The notes below the pieces were generated by a model. It had not been told where the DNA came from. It saw only the letters and a program-made list of their open reading frames with translations, and did not search any database. Of a stretch of DNA of 15,459 nt, positions 7,759-14,293 are shown one piece after another. A program made the position numbers and the translations under genes. The first letter of the stretch is position 1, and each line of letters opens with the position of its first letter. The DNA comes from Candidatus Eiseniibacteriota bacterium (lineage in GTDB: Bacteria > Eisenbacteria > RBG-16-71-46), in assembly GCA_021414165.1 (NCBI GenBank), contig JAIOPA010000402.1, forward strand, positions 1-15,459, given 5' to 3'.

Positions 7759-8427
7759 ATGCCCCTGCGCGCCCTTCGCCGACTGGCCCCCGCACTCACC
7801 GCCCTCGTGCTGCTGCTGCCGCTGGGTTGCGTGAACCCGTTCAAGCCCTCGGACCCCGAGGCGCCCACCGGCGGTGGCGTGGTGGAGAGCTTCAGGACCA
7901 CCGATGAAGTGCTGGAGACGTTGCGGCTGGCCGTGGAGAACAAGACGGTCAACGGCGAGAACGCCTACGCGCATTGCTTCGCCGACTCCGTGGCCCCGTC
8001 CGACATCGCGTTCCGGGCGTTCTACGACCCGGCCGTTGTCGCGGTCTGGTCAACAGACGCCCCGATCCCCGCTCCCGAGCCGTGGAATCTGGCCCTGGAG
8101 AGCAAGGTGTCGCGCTATCTCTTTGGTGTCCGGCAGAACGCGACGTACAGTTGGCAGTGGAGCCGCGACCCGTTCTCCGGCAACGACGAGGAGAGCGGTA
8201 CGACCGCATTGCTGCACCGCAAGTACGTGCTGTTGGCCACCGACCCGAGCAGCAGCAACACCGGCGAGGTCATTGCCGTGGGTTACTGCGATCTCAACAT
8301 GGTGTTCAATGGAACGCGCTGGGCGATCGTGCGATGGACCGACCGCGTCGACCCCACGGTCGGCGCGAACCCGTCGACCGATCAGCGCACGATGACCTGG
8401 TGGCGGCTCAAGTCGCTCACGCGATAG
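7759..8427 (+). CDS. Putative outer-membrane lipoprotein (first of a pair)
   Basis: The 222-residue protein starts with a lipoprotein signal peptide: basic MPLRALRR, hydrophobic core and lipobox LPLGC with the acylated Cys24. The mature protein begins CVNPFKP, followed by a Pro/Gly linker and a compact domain rich in aromatic residues. That domain starts with a helix (VLETLRLAVENK) and ends with strands containing YCDLNMVFNGTRW and a final WWRLKSLT. Size and layout recall NTF2-like/SnoaL-type small domains, but this is a guess. I chose the ATG at 7759 because GGGAG lies about 8 bases upstream and the signal peptide begins cleanly there; a GTG at 7744 would add five residues inside the barrel gene. 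It lies 2 bases after the barrel gene and 15 bases before the second lipoprotein. Confidence 0.88.
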   Translation: MPLRALRRLAPALTALVLLLPLGCVNPFKPSDPEAPTGGGVVESFRTTDEVLETLRLAVENKTVNGENAYAHCFADSVAPSDIAFRAFYDPAVVAVWSTDAPIPAPEPWNLALESKVSRYLFGVRQNATYSWQWSRDPFSGNDEESGTTALLHRKYVLLATDPSSSNTGEVIAVGYCDLNMVFNGTRWAIVRWTDRVDPTVGANPSTDQRTMTWWRLKSLTR

Positions 8428-8442
8428 GCAAGAGGTAGAGCC

Positions 8443-9150
8443 ATGCGACGACTACTCATCCTGTTCGGTGCACTCATCGCCGCGTTCGCGGCCGCGGGCT
8501 GCTTCAATCCGTTCATGCCCACGGTGCTCAACGAGCGCGTCACCACCATCGCCCCCTCGCCCACCACGCCGGCCGATGCGATCCGGTTGTTCGAGTGGTG
8601 CTGGGTGAACCGCGGCCTCGACGAGTACAAGGAACTGTTCACCGACGACTACGTGTTCCAGTCGGCCACGCTCGACTCGGCCGGCAACGGCACGCGCGAC
8701 GTGGTCACGCGCCGCACCGACGAACTGGAGACCGCGGAGAACATCTTCATCGGTACGTCCGAGCGTCCGCCGGCGAGCAAGATCACGCTGAACTTCGACC
8801 GTAACCTGGTGCCGTTCCCGGACACGCGCGTGGGCAAGGATGGCAAGTGGCACAAGACCATCCGCACGTCGGTGGACTTGAAGGTCGAGGTCGGCGACGG
8901 CAGCACGCTCGAGGTGACCGGCTTCGCGCTCTTCTACCTGACGCGCGGCGACTCGGCCGCGATCCCCGCCGAGTTGAAGGCGCGCGGCTTCAAGCCGGAC
9001 AGCCTGCGCTGGTGGATCGACCGCTGGGAGGACGAGACGCTGCAGTCCGAGGGCCTGACCGCCGGCGGCACCCGCGGCGCCAAGCCGTCGGCTGCGCAGC
9101 TGATCATCCCCATGAACATGGCCGAGCTGAAGCGGCGCTATAACCTGTAG
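8443..9150 (+). CDS. Putative outer-membrane lipoprotein (second of a pair)
   Basis: The 235-residue protein has a signal peptide (MRRLLILFGALIAAFAA) and lipobox AAGC with Cys20. The mature N-terminus CFNPFMP closely matches the preceding lipoprotein (CVNPFKP). The domain opens with DAIRLFEWCWVNRGLDEYKELF, a helix followed by FTDDYVF, the pattern seen at the start of NTF2-like domains. Further on come strands (KTIRTSVDLKVEV, GFALFYL) and the Trp-rich LRWWIDRW near residue 190, which may parallel the WWRLKS end of its neighbour. AGAGG precedes the ATG at proper spacing. The two lipoproteins may be distant tandem paralogues working with the upstream barrel. A specific function cannot be assigned. 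A strong hairpin lies 23 bases after the stop. Confidence 0.88.
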   Translation: MRRLLILFGALIAAFAAAGCFNPFMPTVLNERVTTIAPSPTTPADAIRLFEWCWVNRGLDEYKELFTDDYVFQSATLDSAGNGTRDVVTRRTDELETAENIFIGTSERPPASKITLNFDRNLVPFPDTRVGKDGKWHKTIRTSVDLKVEVGDGSTLEVTGFALFYLTRGDSAAIPAELKARGFKPDSLRWWIDRWEDETLQSEGLTAGGTRGAKPSAAQLIIPMNMAELKRRYNL

Positions 9151-9172
9151 CCGCCCGCTCGCCCCGCACACC

Positions 9173-9205
9173 GAGCCCCCGGCGCCCACACGGCGCCGGG
9201 GGCTC
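9173..9205 (+). terminator. GC-rich hairpin terminator of the barrel/lipoprotein operon
   Basis: GAGCCCCCGGCGCC and GGCGCCGGGGGCTC form a perfect 14-bp stem with loop CACAC, starting 23 bases after the stop of the second lipoprotein. No U-tract follows, which is common in high-GC bacteria. Confidence 0.82.
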
Positions 9206-9336
9206 GCGCTTGGTGGCCCCATCCCCCGCAGGTTCGCACCGGGCGAGCGAGGGTGCCGCCCGCCGCCGCGACGCCCCTTTGGTCGCCCCGACGGTCCAGC
9301 CCATGGCAAACCCCGTCCCGGGGACCTCCGGCGGCC

Positions 9337-9366
9337 TTGTGTGCGCGTTCCGGGCGCGCCTATATT
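9337..9366 (+). promoter_or_regulatory. Probable sigma-70-type promoter of glutamate dehydrogenase
   Basis: TTGTGT (9337–9342) and TATATT (9361–9366) are separated by 18 bases and resemble the -35 and -10 boxes. The -10 is the most AT-rich hexamer in this GC-rich gap, lies downstream of a terminator and is about 115 bases before the start codon. The predicted transcript start is near 9373. Confidence 0.55.
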
Positions 9367-9372
9367 CCGGTT

Positions 9373-9476
9373 GCCGCTAGCTCAGCGGCCCCTATCCAGA
9401 GAATCCACTCCTTCGTGCCGGACCCGGCCCGAGGGCCCTTTCACGGTTCATCGCGCGCCCGGACGGCGCGTGGAGG
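9373..9476 (+). promoter_or_regulatory. Glutamate dehydrogenase 5' leader with small hairpins and strong Shine-Dalgarno
   Basis: The leader of about 105 bases has a 6-bp hairpin at its 5' end (GCCGCT-AGCTC-AGCGGC, 9373–9389). A second 6-bp hairpin lies directly before the ribosome-binding site (CGCGCC-CGGAC-GGCGCG, 9454–9470). The GGAGG at 9472–9476 is five bases before the ATG. The 5' hairpin could protect the mRNA end. The second hairpin leaves the Shine-Dalgarno free in this fold. It matches no riboswitch class I know. Confidence 0.4.
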
Positions 9477-9481
9477 CTCAC

Positions 9482-10759
9482 ATGGCGGTCGCCGTCAATA
9501 GCCAGCTCAACCCGCTCGAGAACGCCGAGCGTCAGTTCTCGGAAGCCGCGGCCCGACTCAAGCTCGATGCCGGCATCATGGAACTGCTCAAGCGTCCCCG
9601 TCGCGCCACCATCCAGTGGCTCCCCGTTGCCATGGATGACGGCACGATCCGCATGTTCGAGGGCTTCCGCGTGCAGCACAACATCGCGCGCGGTCCGGCG
9701 AAGGGCGGCATCCGCTTCCATCCCGATGTGTCGCTTGAAGAGGTGTCGGCGCTCGCGTCGTGGATGACCTGGAAGTGCGCCGTGGCCGACATCCCGTTCG
9801 GCGGTGGCAAGGGCGGCATCAAGGTCGATCCCACCAAGCTGTCGCGCACGGAACTCGAGAAGCTCACGCGCCGCTATGCCGCCGACCTGTCGGACCTGTT
9901 CGGTCCCGAGAGCGACGTGCCCGCGCCGGACGTGAACACGGGCGAGCGCGAGATGGCGTGGATCGCGGACACGTACTCCATGCACGAGCGCCGCACCGAG
10001 CTGGCCGTCGTCACCGGCAAGCCGCTCGAGGTGGGTGGCTCGCAGGGCCGCCGCGAGGCCACGGGCCGTGGCGTCATGATCTGCGTGGAGCAGATGTGCA
10101 AGCACCTCAACATGCCGCTGAAGGGCGCGCGTGTCGCGGTGCAGGGCTTCGGCAACGTGGGTAGCGTGTCGGCCGATCTGCTCGCGCGTGAGTGCGGCGC
10201 CAAGATCGTGGCGGTGTCGGACGTCACGGGCGCGCTCTACAACGAGGACGGTCTCGATATCCCGGCGCTCATCGCCTACGCCGCCTCGCACAAGAAGGGC
10301 ATCGCCGGCTTCCCCGGCGGCAAGCCGCTCACCACGTCGATCATCGAGTACGACTGCGACATCCTGGTGCCGGCCGCGCTCGAGAACCAGATCACGAGCG
10401 ACAACGCCAACTCGGTGAAGGCCAAGATCGTGGCCGAGGGCGCCAATGGCCCCACCACGCCGGATGCCGACAAGCTGCTCGAGGCGAAGGGTATCCACGT
10501 GATCCCCGATATCCTCTGCAACGCGGGCGGCGTCACGGTGAGCTACTTCGAGTGGGTCCAGAACCGCATGGGCTTCTACTGGCAGGAGGCCGAGGTGAAC
10601 ACGCGGCTCCGTGAGAAGATGGTCAAGGCGTTCGGCGACGTGATCGCCATGAAGGCCAAGACGGATGCGGAGTCCACGGTGTCGCTGCGCATCGCGGCCT
10701 ACATGGTGGCGATCCAGCGCGTGCTGCGCGTGCATGAGCTGCGGGGCATGTACTCGTAG
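9482..10759 (+). CDS. gdhA: Glutamate dehydrogenase, hexameric NAD(P)-dependent
   Basis: The cytoplasmic enzyme interconverts glutamate with 2-oxoglutarate and ammonia, linking nitrogen and carbon metabolism. Its 425 residues match the small hexameric class (RocG/GudB-like). Lys74 (GPAKGGIR), Lys98 (TWKCA), the catalytic Lys110 (GGGKGGI) and Asp150 (PAPDVNTG) correspond in spacing to the substrate-binding and catalytic residues of Clostridium symbiosum GDH (K89, K113, K125, D165). The Rossmann motif GFGNVG lies at 222–227, and Asp247 follows the next strand (AVSDVTG). Cofactor preference cannot be settled by eye. The ATG at 9482 is chosen for its GGAGG five bases upstream and the family-typical N-terminus; the frame is open further upstream without support. 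The gene stands alone between two terminators and has its own promoter. The symbol is generic; gudB or rocG would be equally suitable. Confidence 0.96.
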   Translation: MAVAVNSQLNPLENAERQFSEAAARLKLDAGIMELLKRPRRATIQWLPVAMDDGTIRMFEGFRVQHNIARGPAKGGIRFHPDVSLEEVSALASWMTWKCAVADIPFGGGKGGIKVDPTKLSRTELEKLTRRYAADLSDLFGPESDVPAPDVNTGEREMAWIADTYSMHERRTELAVVTGKPLEVGGSQGRREATGRGVMICVEQMCKHLNMPLKGARVAVQGFGNVGSVSADLLARECGAKIVAVSDVTGALYNEDGLDIPALIAYAASHKKGIAGFPGGKPLTTSIIEYDCDILVPAALENQITSDNANSVKAKIVAEGANGPTTPDADKLLEAKGIHVIPDILCNAGGVTVSYFEWVQNRMGFYWQEAEVNTRLREKMVKAFGDVIAMKAKTDAESTVSLRIAAYMVAIQRVLRVHELRGMYS

Positions 10760-10782
10760 GCGTCCGGCAACGAAGCCAATCG

Positions 10783-10813
10783 AGCCCCCGGCGAGCGCGA
10801 CTCGCCGGGGGCT
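10783..10813 (+). terminator. Hairpin terminator of glutamate dehydrogenase
   Basis: AGCCCCCGGCGAG and CTCGCCGGGGGCT form a 13-bp perfect stem with loop CGCGA, starting 23 bases after the stop and followed by the weakly T-rich TCTGCTT. Its 5' arm shares the 13-base core CGAGCCCCCGGCG with the hairpin at 9173–9205. Confidence 0.85.
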
Positions 10814-10854
10814 TCTGCTTGCCCGGGTCTGCCACCCCACCCCGCTGTAAACGA

Positions 10855-10887
10855 GAAGGCCCCGAGCCGGATGCGCTCGGGGCCTTC
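10855..10887 (-). terminator. Hairpin terminator of the receptor/cargo/PorV operon (possibly bidirectional)
   Basis: GAAGGCCCCGAGC and GCTCGGGGCCTTC form a perfect 13-bp stem with a 7-base loop, lying 19 bases beyond the stop of the PorV-family gene. On the minus strand the hairpin is followed by TCGTTTAC, a short T-rich tail. It lies between convergent genes and would also back up the dehydrogenase terminator on the plus strand. Confidence 0.82.
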
Positions 10888-10906
10888 GTCGAGACTGCGG
10901 CGTGGA

Positions 10907-11983
10907 TCAGAACTTCAACCGCACCGCCACTTCGTACACGTCGTCGAAGAACTCCTTCGCCGGACGCCAGCTGAAGTCCAGGCCGAGCGCCGTGTTGCCC
11001 GACTTCACGTTCGCCGAGCCGCCCAGCGCGAAGCCCTGGTACAGGTCGTCGCCCGAATCGAAGCTCGACGATTCGTCGCCGGTGATCGTGTCCGTGGAGT
11101 TCGACATGGTGCCGAACCACGAGCCACGGAGCGCGAACTGCTCCTTGTACATCCACTCCGCGCCGGCGGTGAAGTTGTCGCCCGAGAAGTTGTTGTTCTG
11201 GAACGAACCCAACACCTTGAGCGCCGTGTTGCCCTGCCGCCAGGCGTCATACGACGTCGACAGCGTGAAGTACGACGGCATCTCGAACGACGAGGTGGTC
11301 AGGCGCACGACGCGGTTGGCCGCACCGGGCTCGCTGCCGGGAGGCAGCGCACCGAACTCCAGGTTCTGGCCACCGAAGCTCATCGAGTTACCGAAGTTCT
11401 TCATGGTCATGGCCAGGTTCATGCCCTTCCAGCCCGTCTTGTACTGCACGCCGAAATCGAACGCGAGGCCGTTCGCCGACACGCTGGCGACGTTCTCGTT
11501 GACGAAGTTGGCGGTCATGCCGAAGTTCACGCGATCGGTGAAGGCCTTGGCCCAGCTCACGCCGAGCACCGAGAACGTCGGCTGCAGGATCTCGCCCGTG
11601 CCATCGGGCGCCTGTTCCGTCGTCACGATCACGTCGCCCACCGACAGCACCTTGGCGGCGAACCCGAGCGAACCGAGCCCACCGGCCTTCACGGCCGCGG
11701 CGGCGTAGTTGACCTTCATGTTCGCGAAGTAGCTCGTGTGCGAGAACAACGCCTCGGTCCCTTCCAGTTCCGCCAGACCGGCGGGGTTCCAGAAGGTGGC
11801 CTCGGCGCCCTTCACGTCACTGGCCGTGGGAGCGCCCAGCGCGCTGCCACGCGCGCCCACGGGGATCTGCAGTTCCACGGCACCGTTGGTGCCCTTGCGT
11901 CCGTCTGAACCTGCCCACGCGCTGCTCACAGCCAGCGCGACGAGGGCCGTCAGACCGAGCGCACGGATCGCGAGACGATTCAT
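10907..11983 (-). CDS. PorV/PorQ-family outer-membrane beta-barrel protein
   Basis: The 358-residue protein has a signal peptide (MNRLAIRALG, cleavage after AWA at residue 24). Soon after comes the family hallmark: VELQIPVGARGSALG (about residues 34–48), then DVKGAEATFWNPAGLAEL (about 53–70). The rest is a FadL-like barrel of amphipathic strands ending in the outer-membrane signature VRLKF with terminal Phe. In Bacteroidota PorV binds type IX cargo after translocation and delivers it to the attachment complex; related PorQ-like barrels have other roles, so the exact subgroup is open. The ATG at 11983 has GGGAG about 8 bases upstream. An in-frame ATG at 12019 has an even stronger site (see separate entry). 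It is last in the operon after the secreted protein with the type IX-like domain. Confidence 0.88.
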   Translation of the reverse strand: MNRLAIRALGLTALVALAVSSAWAGSDGRKGTNGAVELQIPVGARGSALGAPTASDVKGAEATFWNPAGLAELEGTEALFSHTSYFANMKVNYAAAAVKAGGLGSLGFAAKVLSVGDVIVTTEQAPDGTGEILQPTFSVLGVSWAKAFTDRVNFGMTANFVNENVASVSANGLAFDFGVQYKTGWKGMNLAMTMKNFGNSMSFGGQNLEFGALPPGSEPGAANRVVRLTTSSFEMPSYFTLSTSYDAWRQGNTALKVLGSFQNNNFSGDNFTAGAEWMYKEQFALRGSWFGTMSNSTDTITGDESSSFDSGDDLYQGFALGGSANVKSGNTALGLDFSWRPAKEFFDDVYEVAVRLKF

Positions 11984-12016
11984 CGCGCGGTCTCCCTTCA
12001 AGCTCTGATGCACGGT

Positions 12017-12033
12017 CATGGGGTGGCCCTCTC
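12017..12033 (-). promoter_or_regulatory. Alternative ribosome-binding site and start for the PorV-family gene
   Basis: Directly after the stop of the upstream gene, GAGAGG (12033–12028) lies about 8 bases before an ATG at 12019. That ATG is in frame with the PorV-family gene and would add 12 residues (MTVHQSLKGDRA) before the normal signal peptide. Both starts are well placed. The shorter one gives the more typical signal peptide. Confidence 0.4.
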
Positions 12034-14262
12034 CTAGAAGTTGTTGAGGCGTTCCTTCTCCATCAGCACGACGAGCCGGCCGGTGCTCTGACCGGCTGGA
12101 GTGGACACGTGGTACACGTACACGCCGCTGCCGACCGGCAGGCCGCCCTCGGTCTGCACGTTCCACTCGATCACGGACGTGCCGGGGTCATTCTTCTCCA
12201 GCGTGCGCACCAACTGCCCCGCCAGGTTGTAGATGCGGATGGTGGTCGTGCCGGGGCAGTTCAGGAACCGGATGCGGCGCGCGAACTGCGACTGCTCGTA
12301 CGTGGAGTGCGCGTAGTACGGATTCGGCACCGCCAGCACCTGCTTGGCGGTCACCGCACCGGCGGCGCGCTGCGGACGTGCGACGACGGCCTTCAACCCC
12401 GACTCGAGCACGCGCGCGCCCGGCACGGCGGCCGGGTTCGTGGCGTACGACGAGATCGCATAGTAGTAGTCCGTGCCGTCCTTGACCGTGGTACCGCTCA
12501 CGAAGTCCTGCGACGTCGAGTAGCTGGAGCCCAGGCCGAAGTCGGTGCCACGGGCCAACGGCGCCAGCGGCAGGATCTCGCACTGGCCATCGTCGAAGCG
12601 CAGGCCGTCGACCTGGCGGATGCCATTCACCGCATCGAACGCGGTGATGAACCGCCACGGGCCGGCGATCGTCGCACCCTGGTACACGTTGTAGCCCTCG
12701 AACGTGTAACCGGCGAGCAGCGGATCGGCCTCCACCGAACGATCCCAGTCGAGCGTGACCAGGTTGTGATCCGAGCTCACGGTCACATCCGGGGCGCGCG
12801 GCGGCGTGGGGATATCGAAGTTCAGGTTGTAGGCCTCCTGCGCCGCGTCGTCCACGAAACGCAGCGACTGCAGCGAACGCAGGCGGTCACCGCACTGGCC
12901 CACCACGATCGCCACGATGACCTCTTGCGTGGATCCCGGGGCCATGGAGAACGGACCGCTCGACAGGAAGAACCGGCGATCGGCCGGGCTCGAGTCGACC
13001 CAGTTGCGCGTGTCGGCGTTACCGAGCGCGGCCTTCACGATCGGATCGCCCGACACCATGTACTTGGTGATGTTGCCGAACGGGTCCACGAACGGATCGG
13101 GATTGCCATCCGAGTCGGTCGTGTAACCGCGCATGTAGTTGTACGTCTCGTTGGCGTTCACCGGGTCGGTGCCGTTGATGTACTTGGAGAAGCTCGTGAG
13201 ACCGAGCGTATCAGGACCCGAGATCGGGCCCTTCAAGAAGTCGAACCCGAGCGCCGGCGGCACGTCGCCGTACACATCGTCACGGTTCGTGCCGTTATAG
13301 CAGTAGCCCAGCGAGCGGTTCTTGCCGGTCTTGTCGGCCAGCGTGTCCGCGCCCACCAAGTCATCGGTGAAGCCGCCCAGATCCGGATCGGCCCACTGCG
13401 CCACGTACATGCTGTCGAGCGTGGTCGTGCCCTTGTTCGTGAACTTGTACTTGATGAAGATCGTGTTGCCGAGCGGGCCCTGACGTTCAAAGGCGAACGT
13501 GGTCTGCTCGACCTGCAGCTTGAGCGGCGCCGTGCCACCCGAGCCGTTGGTGTGAGCGTCCGGCAGACCGTCGTTGTAGACCGACCAGAGCATCTGGTCG
13601 CCGAGCATATCCGGGCCGGGGATATCGACCGAATCGCCGGCCGTGGGCGTGGCGGTGTTGTCGAAGCGCCACAGGCGCCACGGCGCGCCGAACGGCACGG
13701 CGCCGAACATGTACTCGCTCCACGAGTGATGCGCCAGATCATCCTCGGCGCGCTCCAGCTGCACGTCGGGCGCGTTCGGGTTGTCGACGTGCGCCGTGTC
13801 CGAGGGCGAACCCCGGAAGCGGTTCACCTTGTACACGATCAAGCGCGGATCGCCCGGATCGTCGCTCGTGGCGGGATCCGTGGAGCCGTCCAGGATGCGG
13901 CCGGCCACGTACTCGTCGCTGTACTCGGCCACGGTGACCCGGTATTCCGAGCCCACCTTGGCGCCCACCCACAACCCGGCTGCGAAGATGGCCGAGTTCG
14001 TGGTGTGGTTGGGATACAACAGACCGCCATTGAAGTTGCCCGCCACGTCGAAGCCGAACGAGCCTTCGTTGGTGACGAACAGATTCAGGTTGTTGATGTC
14101 GATGCGACGGCTCAGGTCCTGCTGCTGGACCTTCGTGGGCCGGGCCGTACCGAATGGCCGTGCCGCACGATTCACCGGCATACCCGCCAGTGCGGCGTTA
14201 GCACCGAACAACAGTGCCAACCCGACGGCGAGTGCGCCCTGGATCCTGCTCCGGAAGTTCAT
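12034..14262 (-). CDS. Large secreted protein with fibronectin-like region and type IX-like C-terminal domain
   Basis: The 742-residue protein begins with a signal peptide (residues 1–26, cleavage after ALA). The central part (about 55–480) is rich in Asp, Gly, Asn and aromatic residues, with many beta-like segments (AAGLWVGAKVG, IFIKYKFTNKG, YVAQWADPDLGG). I recognise no enzyme motif in it. About residues 485–600 resemble a fibronectin type III fold (PDVTVSS, VTLDWDRS, FEGYNVYQG, YYYAISSYA). The last 100 residues start with VPNPY and contain IRIYNLAGQLVRTL, then GLPVGSGVYVYHV and GRLVVLM. This is the pattern of type IX sorting (type A) or FlgD-Ig-like C-terminal domains. The ATG at 14262 has GGAGGA about 9 bases upstream. 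It lies 31 bases after the TonB receptor and 14–50 bases before the PorV-family gene, which suggests secretion to the cell surface. Its ligand or role is unknown. Confidence 0.9.
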   Translation of the reverse strand: MNFRSRIQGALAVGLALLFGANAALAGMPVNRAARPFGTARPTKVQQQDLSRRIDINNLNLFVTNEGSFGFDVAGNFNGGLLYPNHTTNSAIFAAGLWVGAKVGSEYRVTVAEYSDEYVAGRILDGSTDPATSDDPGDPRLIVYKVNRFRGSPSDTAHVDNPNAPDVQLERAEDDLAHHSWSEYMFGAVPFGAPWRLWRFDNTATPTAGDSVDIPGPDMLGDQMLWSVYNDGLPDAHTNGSGGTAPLKLQVEQTTFAFERQGPLGNTIFIKYKFTNKGTTTLDSMYVAQWADPDLGGFTDDLVGADTLADKTGKNRSLGYCYNGTNRDDVYGDVPPALGFDFLKGPISGPDTLGLTSFSKYINGTDPVNANETYNYMRGYTTDSDGNPDPFVDPFGNITKYMVSGDPIVKAALGNADTRNWVDSSPADRRFFLSSGPFSMAPGSTQEVIVAIVVGQCGDRLRSLQSLRFVDDAAQEAYNLNFDIPTPPRAPDVTVSSDHNLVTLDWDRSVEADPLLAGYTFEGYNVYQGATIAGPWRFITAFDAVNGIRQVDGLRFDDGQCEILPLAPLARGTDFGLGSSYSTSQDFVSGTTVKDGTDYYYAISSYATNPAAVPGARVLESGLKAVVARPQRAAGAVTAKQVLAVPNPYYAHSTYEQSQFARRIRFLNCPGTTTIRIYNLAGQLVRTLEKNDPGTSVIEWNVQTEGGLPVGSGVYVYHVSTPAGQSTGRLVVLMEKERLNNF

Positions 14263-14293
14263 CCTGTGATCCTCCTCGCGTCCGTGACGCGGC

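Larger units (their letters stand above)
9151..9481. other. Intergenic region between the lipoprotein operon and glutamate dehydrogenase
   Basis: These 331 bases hold the terminator of the upstream operon (9173–9205), a probable promoter (9337–9366) and the glutamate dehydrogenase leader with its Shine-Dalgarno. Between 9206 and 9336 I see only GC-rich sequence with no gene, repeat or RNA signature. Confidence 0.6.

Noticed and set aside
9392..10840. Minus-strand open frame (482 codons) antisense to glutamate dehydrogenase
   Set aside because: It mirrors a clear, complete enzyme gene and has no recognisable motif.
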